A stretch of DNA of 64,000 bases from Enterovibrio norvegicus_B (GCF_002876705.1 NZ_MDAG01000024.1:1-64000), one strand, 5' to 3'. Counted from the stretch's first letter, positions 1 to 8,680 are shown. Program-made: numbers and translations. Notes: generated by a model not told the origin, from the letters alone.

Positions 1-20
1 GAATCCCTCTTCACCGACCA
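1..20 (+). tRNA. tRNA-Pro, 3' end only
   Basis: The first 20 bases fit the last part of a tRNA: the end of the T loop (GAAT), the 3' T-stem strand CCCTC, an acceptor strand TTCACCG, discriminator A and an encoded CCA. A 5' acceptor of CGGTGAA is implied, and that C1-G72 pair with A73 is typical of bacterial tRNA-Pro. The anticodon lies outside the window, so the isoacceptor is unknown. A terminator follows 10 bases later. Confidence 0.75.
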
Positions 21-26
21 TATTTA

Positions 27-58
27 AAAGGCCTCGCAGAAATGCGAGGCTTTTTTCG
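27..58 (+). terminator. Rho-independent terminator after tRNA-Pro
   Basis: GCCTCGCA (31-38) and TGCGAGGC (43-50) form a perfect 8-bp stem with a GAAA loop, followed directly by TTTTTT. It ends the tRNA transcript. Confidence 0.9.
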
Positions 59-399
59 TTTAAATCTCAGAGATTTGGCAGGTCATGCGTACAGCATGTA
101 GAAGCCAAAACTCACGTAACCCCCCCTCTACTTATCACTTTAGAAAGCCTTCGCAGACATGCTGGAGAATTTTACGTATCTAAAATGATGAAAAATCGCC
201 TTATTTTTACTTTCAATGTATGTGCAGTATCCAATTACGTGACTGTAAGAGATACAAGGTGTTCCAAATTCTGTTTGAATTTGATTTGGCTCATTTCTCT
301 ATCTAATAGTCTGAAATTATTCGACTTTTCCCCATTGACTTTAAAGTCAGTTACTTACATATTTGCGCGAACTATTAATCATTAACTACGAATGTATAA

Positions 400-1074
400 A
401 TGAAACTGAAATTACTTCTAAGTGTGTTTTTTTCAATTTCCTTGGCCGGGTGCTCATCAAGTATCCCAATGAATGCAGTCCCTCATGTAGAGAGCTATCA
501 AGTTCCTAAGCAAGGAACTCAGGTCCAGTCTTATGTCGGTGAGTACATGATTAACCAAGGAGTTAGGGCGACTTCTCCGTACTTAGTAGTTGAACATCTA
601 ATGGATGGTGTTAGTTACAACATTGGGGCTGGTGATTATCCACTACTGGGAACTGAGAAAAATGGTCGTCAATATTTTTCAATTTACTCTCAAAATGGAG
701 GGTACGTCCAACCAGGCGTATTTGTAGATCCTCCTTTTGCGCTGTCGCCTGATGAGAAAAAAGGGTTGTGCGTTTCAACTGTTTTCGTAAAAAATGCGTC
801 CTGTTATGAGCAAGGAATTTACGCAGTAAAAAATAAAACGGTGGAAAGCAACGGATCTTTCCAGCAGCGACTAATTTACAACGGTTCATTTGGAGACAAG
901 ATCAATATTTCTTATAGAGAGTTTTCAGACAGCCAAGCTCGTGATGCTTTCACTAACAATGTCGAATATGATATGAGCAAATCTCGTGTGATAAATTACA
1001 AAGGTGCCCAGATAGAAGTTATCGACTTTGATAACTCCTCTATTACTTACAAAGTCTTAAAGCATTTTCGCTGA
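400..1074 (+). CDS. Hypothetical lipoprotein
   Basis: A 224-residue protein that I do not recognise. It starts with a charged n-region and a hydrophobic stretch ending in LAGC, a clear lipobox with Cys18, so it should be exported and lipidated. The rest has no membrane segment and is rich in Tyr, Ser and Asn. It contains two further cysteines (in GLCV and ASCY) that could form a disulfide in the periplasm. The reading frame is more AT-rich than the conserved genes further right. It stands alone: a tRNA terminator lies upstream and a short unrelated transcript downstream. No obvious Shine-Dalgarno precedes the ATG, so expression strength is unclear. Confidence 0.7.
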   Translation: MKLKLLLSVFFSISLAGCSSSIPMNAVPHVESYQVPKQGTQVQSYVGEYMINQGVRATSPYLVVEHLMDGVSYNIGAGDYPLLGTEKNGRQYFSIYSQNGGYVQPGVFVDPPFALSPDEKKGLCVSTVFVKNASCYEQGIYAVKNKTVESNGSFQQRLIYNGSFGDKINISYREFSDSQARDAFTNNVEYDMSKSRVINYKGAQIEVIDFDNSSITYKVLKHFR

Positions 1075-1260
1075 GTGAGTAGGTATATTTACAAGTATTT
1101 GTAATCTAGCAACCGAGAGATAATTTTGGTTTGGATGTACTGTTCTAAATCTTTTTTGGGGGAGTAATCCTCTGAAAGAGATTTGTTCACTACCACAGCC
1201 GCTACTTTACGGTAAAATACCCATCATTAAAGAATCAGCCAGCATCAACAGGGCAGTACT

Positions 1261-1341
1261 ATGCGCAAGTCATTCATTATTTGGTTTATTTTGCTTTTCT
1301 TCGTATCAATGATTGTGACCAAAGTGGTGGTCGGCAGCTAA
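1261..1341 (+). CDS. Possible 26-residue membrane peptide
   Basis: ATG at 1261 opens a 26-codon frame that starts MRKSFIIWFILLFF and ends KVVVGS. Two basic residues are followed by about 18 hydrophobic ones, as in single-span bacterial microproteins. The stop codon lies in the loop of a Rho-independent hairpin (1329-1355), so a transcript ends right with the frame. The upstream AGGGCAG at 1249-1255 is only a moderate ribosome-binding site. I do not recognise a family. The alternative is a non-coding small RNA that uses the same terminator. Confidence 0.4.
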   Translation: MRKSFIIWFILLFFVSMIVTKVVVGS

Positions 1342-1355
1342 CGCCGACCTTTTTA
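1329..1355 (+). terminator. Rho-independent terminator overlapping a small ORF
   Basis: GGTCGGC (1329-1335) and GCCGACC (1343-1349) pair perfectly around a 7-base loop and are followed by TTTTTAT. It points rightward and indicates a short plus-strand transcript from the 1.2-1.3 kb region, converging on the TraB-like gene. Confidence 0.85.
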
Positions 1356-1358
1356 TCG

Positions 1359-2225
1359 CTAAGGTAATTCAGGCAGTACGCAGCCCGCTTTTTGGCCTTG
1401 ATTCAATTGCGTGATAGTGAACCCTTTATTTTTCAATAAGGTTAGTAGCCCCTCTTCTCCCGGCAAATGTAACGCCCCCACAATCACCACATAATCTCCG
1501 TTCTGGATTTGCGTTGAATCGGTCAGCATTTCAATCCAGTTTAAGTTTCTATCGACAAGAATCTTACGTTCGAAATCGTTCGTATCACTCATATCATCGG
1601 CAATGGTAGCCATTTTCTCGCTGTCACCAAGGTGCCACGCCTCAATCATACAAGGCAGAAAACTCTTCGATAACTCCCAATGCAATAAGGTGTCGTCGAG
1701 CAGTTCAATACCATCATCGCGGGCGTTAGCGAGCAGATCTATTTGTTCTTGCACGGTTTCTAGGCTGATGACGGGAAGGTTAAGACTGTCGGTTCGAGAC
1801 AGAAAATGTAAGTCGACGCCCAGCATTTGGTGAAATTGCAGCTTCTTAGTTTGCGCTATCTGCAAGACCATCGCTGTTTGCCAAGGCGGCATGTTGAGTA
1901 GTAAGGAATCTTGATAGCCGAGTTCTGTTGCTATCTCAGCAAGTTGAGCGCGCTGCTTTGACGTTATTACATCACCTGATGGCTTGCCTTTGGGTATGTT
2001 TAATTGGGTATCGTTGATGATATCAGCTTCAACAATCAGGGCGTCAGCTGCCACAAAGCGAGATTCAATAATGTCGGGAAGTGGGTAGAACTCTGGCTTA
2101 CCGACATGGACTGAGCCCATGAGGGTATAAGTGAGGTCACCTTTTTGTGCTTGCCAGACCAAAGGTTCGGCTGTCACTGCTTGCGCGAAGAAAAGTGAAA
2201 ATAATGCGGGGAAAAAACGTTTCAT
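1359..2225 (-). CDS. TraB/GumN family protein
   Basis: A 288-residue exported protein. Residues 1-19 form a Sec signal peptide (AQAVTAEP cleavage region). The mature part has the TraB/GumN pattern: a GSVHVGKPEFYPLP segment near the N terminus, an acidic VEADI stretch, and VVIVGALHLPGEEGLLTLL near the C terminus with its conserved His. These proteins are related to the erythromycin-esterase/Tiki-like fold, and a metal-dependent hydrolase activity has been proposed, but the substrate is not known. Two cysteines (FLPCM and GCVLP) may form a disulfide. The gene appears to be single, and its stop lies a few bases beyond the convergent terminator at 1329-1355. Confidence 0.85.
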   Translation of the reverse strand: MKRFFPALFSLFFAQAVTAEPLVWQAQKGDLTYTLMGSVHVGKPEFYPLPDIIESRFVAADALIVEADIINDTQLNIPKGKPSGDVITSKQRAQLAEIATELGYQDSLLLNMPPWQTAMVLQIAQTKKLQFHQMLGVDLHFLSRTDSLNLPVISLETVQEQIDLLANARDDGIELLDDTLLHWELSKSFLPCMIEAWHLGDSEKMATIADDMSDTNDFERKILVDRNLNWIEMLTDSTQIQNGDYVVIVGALHLPGEEGLLTLLKNKGFTITQLNQGQKAGCVLPELP

Positions 2226-2280
2226 TAAGCCTCCATAACCGTGATTTTCAGTATGGAGGCTACGGGTGTAAAAGTCAGCT

Positions 2281-2715
2281 TTAGTTGTGCTTGTTATACA
2301 CCATGGTCATGCCTGTATGAGAAAAGGCGACAACGTTATATGCATCTTTCTGGTTGCCGTATTCCATACCTGGAGAGCCCATCGGCATGCCAGGCACGGC
2401 AAGGCCCGCCAGTTTAGGTTTCTTCTCTAAGAAGCTTTTTACGTCGCTTGCAGGAATGTGGCCTTCGAAAACATACCCATCAATAACGGTTGTGTGGCAA
2501 GACGCCAATTGAGGCTTGATGCCGAATTTTTCTTTAATCGGATTCATGTTGACGTGATCTTCAGAAATCATGTCGAAGCCATTGTCTTCCATGTGTTTTA
2601 CCCACTCTTTACAACAGCCGCAGTATGGGGATTTATAAGTTGTACCTGTTGCAGCCAGTGTGCTTGTTGAAAGCAGAACTAGGGATAATGCGGCGAACTT
2701 CGGCAGGTTTTTCAT
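2281..2715 (-). CDS. DUF411 domain periplasmic metal-binding protein
   Basis: 144 residues with a Sec signal peptide (residues 1-21, STLAATG). The mature protein starts with TTYKSPYCGCCKEWVKHM, the CGCC centre that marks DUF411, and continues with LASCHTTVIDGYVFEGHIPA and GLAVPGMPMGSPGME, the usual second half. DUF411 proteins are found in copper and other heavy-metal resistance loci and are thought to bind metal through Cys, His and Met residues. It lies downstream of copA on the same strand, separated by a 130-base spacer and a small ORF. A GAGGAG Shine-Dalgarno precedes the ATG. I infer a periplasmic copper-handling partner of CopA. Confidence 0.9.
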   Translation of the reverse strand: MKNLPKFAALSLVLLSTSTLAATGTTYKSPYCGCCKEWVKHMEDNGFDMISEDHVNMNPIKEKFGIKPQLASCHTTVIDGYVFEGHIPASDVKSFLEKKPKLAGLAVPGMPMGSPGMEYGNQKDAYNVVAFSHTGMTMVYNKHN

Positions 2716-2845
2716 TGTTTTCTCCTCAATGCGTCGAGACCTTTATTGCAGCAGTGCAGCGAGTGTTGTGCGCCGTCTGCCACGTTTTTATCGCTGGGTG
2801 GCACAGCCGCATTTGAAGCGACTGCCACCACGAAAGCGTTATTTA

Positions 2846-2929
2846 CTATTGGGTATCTTTTTTGTCTGCTAGCCAAAACCACCAGATGATCAGTCCAATC
2901 AGACCTATGCCCATAATGTTAATGATCAT
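2846..2929 (-). CDS. 27-residue membrane peptide overlapping the copA stop
   Basis: The ATG (2929-2927) overlaps the copA stop codon in an ATGA junction, so it can be read by translational coupling. The peptide starts MIINIMGIGLIGLIIWWFWL and ends with a basic, polar tail DKKDTQ before TAG. It is one membrane span with a short cytoplasmic tail. From memory, the WWFWL segment resembles the N-terminal anchor of small cupredoxin-like proteins found next to CopA-type ATPases, but the cupredoxin domain is absent. It could be a regulatory microprotein of CopA or a remnant of such a cupredoxin gene. The overlap and coding-like composition argue that it is real. Confidence 0.6.
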   Translation of the reverse strand: MIINIMGIGLIGLIIWWFWLADKKDTQ

Positions 2930-5670
2930 GCGTCACCTCGTTTGGGTGTAAACCAACGCAGTCTATTGGCGTTCATCACTACCGTGATGGAAGACAAGGC
3001 CATGGCTGCCCCCGCGACCACGGGACTCAGTAACGTGCCGGTGAGGGGATATAACACACCTGCTGCAATGGGAATACCCAGTGAATTGTAAACAAATGCA
3101 CCAAACAGGTTTTCCTTCATGTTTCTTAGCGTCGCTTTGGAAAGTAAAAGACCATCCGTTGCAGCATCAATCGAGTGGCGCATTAGCGTCATTTGCGCGC
3201 TTTCTATGGCCACGTCGCTACCGCTACCAATCGCAATGCCTACTTCAGCCTTTGCTAACGCCGGTGCATCGTTAATGCCGTCACCAATCATGGCAACACG
3301 ACGTCCTTGAGATTGAAGACGCGCAATTTCATCGGCTTTCCCGTCAGGAAGGACACCTGCTACCACGTCGTCAATTCCCGCTAATGCCGCAATAGCATTT
3401 GCGGTATCTGGGTGGTCACCCGTGAGCATTACGACGTTGTATCCGAGCGCATTTAAGCGAGTAACAGCGGCTTTGGAATCATGACGCAGTGGATCGCTAA
3501 TGCCGATGATGCCAAGCAATTGAGCGTCGGTGGCGAGGTAGACCGCCGTTTCACCTTGCATGGCGACGCTTTTGGCGGCATTCGCATGTGCTGAGAGATC
3601 GATATGGTTCTCTTCTAGTAAGCGTGCATTGCCGAGCAAATATGTGTGACCGTCAATGATGGCTTTTAGCCCTTTCCCCGGAATGCCTTCAAATTGGCTA
3701 ACGGCCTCAAGAGAGAGTGCGCGATCATTAGCAGCATCAATCACGGCCTTGGCAAGTGGATGCTCAGAGCCTTGTTCAAGACTGGCGGCAATGCGCAGCA
3801 AATCATCATCCGTTCCGTGCATGGCGAGGATAGACGTCACCTGCGGCTTGCCTTCGGTGAGCGTGCCTGTTTTGTCGAGCACAACGGTATCGATACGTGA
3901 CGCATGTTGAAGGGCCTCTGCATCACGAATCAGTACGCCTAATTCTGCGGCTCGGCCAACGCCTGTGGTGACAGACATTGGCGTTGCTAATCCCAGTGCG
4001 CAAGGGCAGGCGATAATCAGCACCGTGGTGGCGGTAACAAGCATGAAGCTCAGTTTTGGGTTTGGGCCAAAGTTGTACCAGCCTAGCGCCGTTAAAATAG
4101 CGATGATCATGACGGTCGGGACGAAAATGGCGGAAACGGTATCTGCCATTCTCGCCAGGGCAGGTTTACTGCTTTGTGCCTGACGCACCAATTGGATGAT
4201 GCGTGACAACATGGTATCGCTGCCGATGCCTGTTGCTTTAAACAACAAGCTGCCATTTTGGTTGATGGTGCCCGCATGCAAGGTGTCACCGCGTGTTTTA
4301 CGCACCGCCAGCGGTTCGCCCGTCAGCATGGATTCATCAACAAAGGTTTCACCGTCTTCAACAATGCCATCAACGGCAATCTTGTTGCCCGGTTTAACAC
4401 GCAACGTCATGCCAGCTTGAACATCGGCCAAGGCCACTTCGCGCTCTTGACCATTTTCTACAATGATGGCGGTGGCAGGTTGAAGGTCGAGTAAGCGATC
4501 CAATGCTTTGGACGTGGATGCGCGCGCTTTGGCTTCTAGCGCATGTCCTAGTGTTACGAGGCCGAGAATCATGGCTGTCGCTTCGTAGTACACGTGGCGG
4601 GCTTGCTCTGGGAAAAGCGCAGGCGCGAGGACAACCGCTGTGGAATAAAGCCATGCAGACCCTGTTCCCAAAGCGACAAGCGTGTCCATGCTGGCGCGAT
4701 GATGGCGTGCTGCTTTGAACGCATTCACGAAGAAGTGTTTACCCGCAGTGCAAAGCAACAGCAAGGTGACGACGGCAATGAGGCCCCAGCCTATTTGGCT
4801 GGCGGTGCTTTCGACACTCATGGTGCCGCCGAGCATGCCCCACAGCATCAGCGGTGCACCTAAGCCTAGGGCAAGCCATGTATTGCGTTTATGTTCAGCA
4901 AATTGCGCGGTATGAAGCACAGCTTGACGTTCTCGACGTGTCGCTTCATCTTCGCTGAGTTCTGCGCCGTAACCTGCTTGTTCAATTGCGGTGATCAAGA
5001 GGCTCGGATCCACATCGCCTGAGACGAGTGCAGTGCGCTCCGCCAAATTTACGTTGACGGTGTTGACGCCCGCAACAGCACTGACTGCTTTTTCTATGGA
5101 TGAAACGCAGCTCGCACAGCTCATGCCTGAAAGAATGAGTTGCTGAGTGTGAGCAGCGTTATTGGTCTTTTTCTCGGGATCAACCTTGGTTTCTACACGA
5201 GGTTCCCGTTCGGTTTCATCAGGTAACACGCATTCAGCTTCTAAAGGCGCTGGAACGTGATAACCCGTCGCTTCGACAATCTGAATCACAGCGTTTTTAT
5301 CAAGCAATCCAGTAATGCTGGCTTCCGTTTTGCTGACGTCTTGAGAGAATACATGTGAGTTCGACTCAAACGCGCTCGTGAGCTTCGCGACACATTTTCC
5401 ACAGCTCAGCCCAGCAAGCGGCACAGTCACGATGTTACCCGCCTGATAACCCAGTGCATTTACGGCGTCTACAATCGAGTTAAGTGGTGCGTCACCATTC
5501 ACTGTCAGTGAGTGCGTGTCAGCATCAACATCAGTGACACCTTCAATGGCTTCTACTGCACTTTTTACTTTTCGTGCACACCCCATGCAGTTCAATCCAG
5601 AAAGGGGGAGCGTGATTACCGATGTGTCTGATGCCGCCGTCGATGTGACAACAGTGTCTAGATCAGCCAT
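2926..5670 (-). CDS. copA: Cu(+)-exporting P1B-type ATPase CopA
   Basis: A 914-residue inner-membrane copper pump. Three N-terminal heavy-metal-associated domains carry CxxC pairs: NCMGC (Cys28/Cys31), SCGKC (Cys90/Cys93) and SCASC (near residue 185). The core has the CPC motif in IIACPCALGLATP, the phosphorylation site DKTGTLTEG, the HP locus in SEHPLAKAV, the TGDHPDTANAIA segment and the hinge GDGINDAPALAKA. It exports Cu(I) from cytoplasm to periplasm. Many orthologues have one or two metal-binding domains, so three is on the long side. It is divergent from cueR with a CueR-type promoter between them, and it is followed by a 27-residue ORF and DUF411. Confidence 0.97.
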   Translation of the reverse strand: MADLDTVVTSTAASDTSVITLPLSGLNCMGCARKVKSAVEAIEGVTDVDADTHSLTVNGDAPLNSIVDAVNALGYQAGNIVTVPLAGLSCGKCVAKLTSAFESNSHVFSQDVSKTEASITGLLDKNAVIQIVEATGYHVPAPLEAECVLPDETEREPRVETKVDPEKKTNNAAHTQQLILSGMSCASCVSSIEKAVSAVAGVNTVNVNLAERTALVSGDVDPSLLITAIEQAGYGAELSEDEATRRERQAVLHTAQFAEHKRNTWLALGLGAPLMLWGMLGGTMSVESTASQIGWGLIAVVTLLLLCTAGKHFFVNAFKAARHHRASMDTLVALGTGSAWLYSTAVVLAPALFPEQARHVYYEATAMILGLVTLGHALEAKARASTSKALDRLLDLQPATAIIVENGQEREVALADVQAGMTLRVKPGNKIAVDGIVEDGETFVDESMLTGEPLAVRKTRGDTLHAGTINQNGSLLFKATGIGSDTMLSRIIQLVRQAQSSKPALARMADTVSAIFVPTVMIIAILTALGWYNFGPNPKLSFMLVTATTVLIIACPCALGLATPMSVTTGVGRAAELGVLIRDAEALQHASRIDTVVLDKTGTLTEGKPQVTSILAMHGTDDDLLRIAASLEQGSEHPLAKAVIDAANDRALSLEAVSQFEGIPGKGLKAIIDGHTYLLGNARLLEENHIDLSAHANAAKSVAMQGETAVYLATDAQLLGIIGISDPLRHDSKAAVTRLNALGYNVVMLTGDHPDTANAIAALAGIDDVVAGVLPDGKADEIARLQSQGRRVAMIGDGINDAPALAKAEVGIAIGSGSDVAIESAQMTLMRHSIDAATDGLLLSKATLRNMKENLFGAFVYNSLGIPIAAGVLYPLTGTLLSPVVAGAAMALSSITVVMNANRLRWFTPKRGDA

Positions 5671-5733
5671 GAGAGGTACCTATGTTAAGCATGCCTTGCT
5701 TGCGATCAAGCAGGTCTTCTGTTCATAATGCAA

Positions 5734-5764
5734 AGCATAAACCTTCCAGTAGATGTAAGGTCAA
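5734..5764 (-). promoter_or_regulatory. CueR-activated copA promoter
   Basis: On the minus strand a perfect -35 TTGACC (5764-5759) and a -10 TATGCT (5739-5734) are separated by 19 bases, the overlong spacer typical of MerR-family targets. The spacer contains an interrupted dyad, ACCTT and GGAAGGT, like the known CueR operator of enterobacterial copA. CueR bound to Cu(I) would twist this DNA to allow transcription. The site lies in the 137-base gap between copA and cueR. Confidence 0.9.
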
Positions 5765-5807
5765 GCGCGGTGTTAACGCTGTGATATTGAGTCAGCAGGA
5801 GTGAGCG

Positions 5808-6218
5808 ATGAAGATTAATGAGGTGTCCCGCATTACGGGCTTAAACGCCAAAACCATTCGCTTTTATGAGCAAAAGGGTGTGATCAGCGAACCGTCACGC
5901 AGTGAAAATGGCTATCGTGATTACAATGAGCGTCAGGTGAATGAACTGCAAATGATTCGCCGTTCTCGATTGGTGGGATTTAGCCTCGATGAATGCCAAG
6001 CACTGCTCGATTTGTCGAGAAATCCAAATCGAAGAAGTGCTGACGTAAAGCAAAAGGCATTGGAAAAAATTGACGAAATTGATGAGAAAATCAAAGAGCT
6101 TCAAGCCATGAAAATGAGCTTGAAAACGTTGGCCAGTGCGTGCCCTGGCGATAATGGTGCTTGCTGTCCCATTATTGATGCGCTGTCTTCATCTGATGAC
6201 GAGTCAAAACCGGAATAA
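5808..6218 (+). CDS. cueR: Copper-responsive MerR-family regulator CueR
   Basis: 136 residues. The N terminus is a MerR winged helix-turn-helix (MKINEVSRITGLNAKTIRFYEQKG). A long dimerisation helix follows (DEIDEKIKELQAMKMSL). The C-terminal metal loop reads ACPGDNGACCPII, the CueR signature in which two cysteines bind one Cu(I) linearly. An extra Cys sits directly before the second CP. A good Shine-Dalgarno (CAGGAGTGAGCG) sits before the ATG. It is divergent from copA and should activate it through the 19-bp-spacer promoter in the shared intergenic region. Confidence 0.95.
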   Translation: MKINEVSRITGLNAKTIRFYEQKGVISEPSRSENGYRDYNERQVNELQMIRRSRLVGFSLDECQALLDLSRNPNRRSADVKQKALEKIDEIDEKIKELQAMKMSLKTLASACPGDNGACCPIIDALSSSDDESKPE

Positions 6219-6317
6219 TAACCTTCGTTTGGCGATGTGATGTATTTGTTGGAATAACATGTTTGTATTTATTTTTAGGCATTTCTGGGGTTAACCATTC
6301 TACGTGTTGGTGAGAAT

Positions 6318-7538
6318 ATGAATGGAACGTCATATTCAAACAGGTACGTAATGAAATTCTTAAAATATATTGGCTACGCCTTTTTATCTCTTCTTGCTCT
6401 TCTCGTTACCGCACTTTTTTTAATTCCGCAGCCAGATAAACCTGCACCAACAGGCGTCCACACTGTTGGTGTCACTGAATTTGAGGTGACAGAAGGCAAT
6501 AAATGGGTCGTCGTGACAGCGTGGTACCCAGCACAACCTTCCGTGAGTCGTCACTTCCTGCCATACATGGCCGCTTATATCGCCGAGGCAATCAGTGAAA
6601 AGCAAAAGATCCCTGCGTCATGGTTGAAAGACGAGCGTCCTTCCTTTGCAAGCATCGACGCCAAAGTCATTTCGGGTCGTCATCCGGTTTTATTGTTTAA
6701 CCACGGATTCAGTTCACACGCCTATCAAAACCTCACTCAAATGGAAGAGTTGGCGAGTCATGGATACATTGTTCTTTCACTCAGTCATCCCGGTCATAGC
6801 GTGGTAACGAAGCGTCAAAATGGCGATCTGGTTTTCCAGTCAATACCTCTCGAACCTGAGTATGCCCCTCAGAGAATTGCTGCAATGGATCGCGCCGCTG
6901 TATCGATGCGATCGAGCTCGACAATCAATGACTGGATAGATGCAACGTCTCCTCTCGAAGAAGGGCTTTTTCGGAATATTCCTGCTTATGTTGATGAATG
7001 GTCTGAAAACAATCGGCGTGTCATCCGCGCGCTGACACGCGTTAACCTTGGTGCAATTTCAACGCCATTAAAAGGGCATTTGGATACTGAATCCGTGGGG
7101 GTATTCGGGCATTCTTTTGGTGGCAGTGTTGCCGCGGATCTCGCCTTTAGTGAACCCAACATAAAAGCGGCGATGAGCTTGGACAGCTACGTGTATACAC
7201 ACTCCTTGCAAGATACGATGAAGGTGCCACTTTGTGTGGCCTATGGTGATGTCGCAGAGCCACCCTCTGATGAAAGCATGGCGTGGATTAATCAGACGCT
7301 GTTTGAGACGAAGGCTGTGTCAGGAAGTTGTGAAGTGCTTTTTGTCGGTGCTGCCCACCTGAATTTTTCCGATCTTAACCATTTGCCTGTCGGCGAGTTC
7401 CTTGGGCTCACCGGTTCGATCGATGCAGATGTGATGCACCAATCATCGAATCAATTATTGCTGAGTTACTTTGGTCACCACCTGAAAGGCACACCACAGG
7501 TCAATGACATTGAGGGCGTGAAAATGGTGGTGTATTAA
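6318..7538 (+). CDS. Membrane-anchored alpha/beta hydrolase (PAF-acetylhydrolase-like)
   Basis: 406 residues. A membrane span at about residues 14-35 anchors the protein, after which the hydrolase domain should face the periplasm. The sequence has HPVLLFNHGFSSHAYQN (oxyanion region), a nucleophile elbow GHSFGGS with the catalytic Ser, and a late GAAHLNFSD that could supply the His. This layout fits the platelet-activating-factor acetylhydrolase isoform II group, lipases and esterases of varied substrate. The substrate here is unknown. The first ATG has GGTGAG upstream; a second in-frame ATG at 6351 would give a 395-residue form starting MKFLKYIG. It is monocistronic and ends at a strong bidirectional terminator. 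Confidence 0.8.
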   Translation: MNGTSYSNRYVMKFLKYIGYAFLSLLALLVTALFLIPQPDKPAPTGVHTVGVTEFEVTEGNKWVVVTAWYPAQPSVSRHFLPYMAAYIAEAISEKQKIPASWLKDERPSFASIDAKVISGRHPVLLFNHGFSSHAYQNLTQMEELASHGYIVLSLSHPGHSVVTKRQNGDLVFQSIPLEPEYAPQRIAAMDRAAVSMRSSSTINDWIDATSPLEEGLFRNIPAYVDEWSENNRRVIRALTRVNLGAISTPLKGHLDTESVGVFGHSFGGSVAADLAFSEPNIKAAMSLDSYVYTHSLQDTMKVPLCVAYGDVAEPPSDESMAWINQTLFETKAVSGSCEVLFVGAAHLNFSDLNHLPVGEFLGLTGSIDADVMHQSSNQLLLSYFGHHLKGTPQVNDIEGVKMVVY

Positions 7539-7574
7539 ACCCGCTAAAGAAACAACCGAAGAACAACATTTGAA

Positions 7575-7610
7575 ATAAAAAAGGCCGCAAAATCGCGGCC
7601 TTCGTTTTAT
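7575..7610. terminator. Bidirectional terminator between hydrolase gene and cnoX
   Basis: AAGGCCGC (7581-7588) pairs with GCGGCCTT (7595-7602). A run of A lies on the left and TTCGTTTT on the right, so it can end transcripts from both converging genes. Confidence 0.85.
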
Positions 7611-7626
7611 CGATATTCTGTTTTGA

Positions 7627-8481
7627 TCAGTACAGAAGAGAATAAAGCTGACGACGGTAACGCGCAGCCACTTCGTTTCCTTGACCGAGTGCCGCGAGAA
7701 TATCCATCATGGTCTTCTTCGCTTCGCCGTCTTCGGTATTTAAATCTTTACGCAGTAGACCAATCAAAAGCTCTAGTGCTTCTTCTTGTTTGTTCACTTG
7801 GCTCAATTGAATCGCCAGCTCAAACGCTAACGATGTATTGGTTGGGTCTGCATCGTAGGCTTTCTGCAACTCACGGATCTCTGGGGTATCCGCGGCTTGT
7901 TTGTGCAGCTCTACTTTTGCAATCAGCGCTTTGTATTGCGCGTCTTGATCTTGCATGAGTACCGTTGCAAGCAAGGCTTCAGCAGCGTCATATTGCTGTG
8001 TTCCCACATAGCATTCCGCCATGGCTAGCTTAAACAAGCCAGCTTCACCGAGAACAGTCTCAAGTGGCTTTAGCACGGCCTGTGCTTCTGTGTATTGCTC
8101 GTTGGCAATCAAGGCTTGTGCTTGTTTGAAGGCCATTTCTTCTTGGCTAGGCAAGTGACGGGTTAGCATCTCGCGAACGCTTTGTTCTGTCTGAGGGCCA
8201 CCCAGGCCATCAACCGGTTGCCCGTTGCTAAACAATGCGATGGTTGGCAATGCGCGCACGCCAAATTGAGACGCAAGCATTTGTTGCTGTTCACAATCAA
8301 GCAGGGCAAGGGTGAATGCGCCGCCGTATTCATGAGCCAGTTTTTCTAGAACAGGCGTTATTTCAGTGCTTTCTGGGCTCATCTGTGCCCAAAAGTGGAT
8401 CAGTACAGGTGCGGAGGCTGAGGCTTCCAACACTTGCTGAAAGTTCTGCTCGGTAAGTTCAACAATGTAGTTCGGGTGCAT
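7627..8481 (-). CDS. cnoX: Thioredoxin-like co-chaperone CnoX (YbbN)
   Basis: 284 residues: an N-terminal thioredoxin fold (about 1-110) and a C-terminal TPR-like helical part (about 115-284). The place of the thioredoxin CxxC is occupied by QMSPES after HFWA, so there is no redox pair. E. coli YbbN also has a degenerate site and acts as a chlorine-activated holdase working with GroEL. The conserved cis-Pro is present in ALPTIALF. It lies in the cnoX-ybbO-tesA order known from E. coli, but is separated from ybbO by about 450 bases holding a separate small transcript. That makes co-transcription with ybbO less likely here. Confidence 0.9.
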   Translation of the reverse strand: MHPNYIVELTEQNFQQVLEASASAPVLIHFWAQMSPESTEITPVLEKLAHEYGGAFTLALLDCEQQQMLASQFGVRALPTIALFSNGQPVDGLGGPQTEQSVREMLTRHLPSQEEMAFKQAQALIANEQYTEAQAVLKPLETVLGEAGLFKLAMAECYVGTQQYDAAEALLATVLMQDQDAQYKALIAKVELHKQAADTPEIRELQKAYDADPTNTSLAFELAIQLSQVNKQEEALELLIGLLRKDLNTEDGEAKKTMMDILAALGQGNEVAARYRRQLYSLLY

Positions 8482-8619
8482 GGATTGGCCTGATCATTTA
8501 AGTAATGCTGTAAAGGTGGGGCGGCAGCGTTGAAAATTCAAGGCATTAACCCGTGAATTTATGCCTAGATAACAAAGTTTGAGGGAATCACCTGAATTGA
8601 TGACGCATCACGCAAGATC

Positions 8620-8650
8620 GAAAAAGGCCACCGTTATCACAGTGGCCTTC
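8620..8650 (-). terminator. Rho-independent terminator after the 21-residue ORF
   Basis: On the minus strand AAGGCCAC (8649-8642) pairs with GTGGCCTT (8631-8624) and runs into TTTTTT. It lies about 30 bases downstream of the small ORF at 8681-8746 and upstream of cnoX, giving the small gene its own transcript end. Confidence 0.85.
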
Positions 8651-8680
8651 TCTTTGGCGCTTGTCGAATAGTTCGCTGAC

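Noticed and set aside
185..385. 66-codon plus-strand frame after the tRNA terminator
   Set aside because: No ribosome-binding site, biased and patternless composition, and no recognisable domain. Probably chance in AT-rich DNA.
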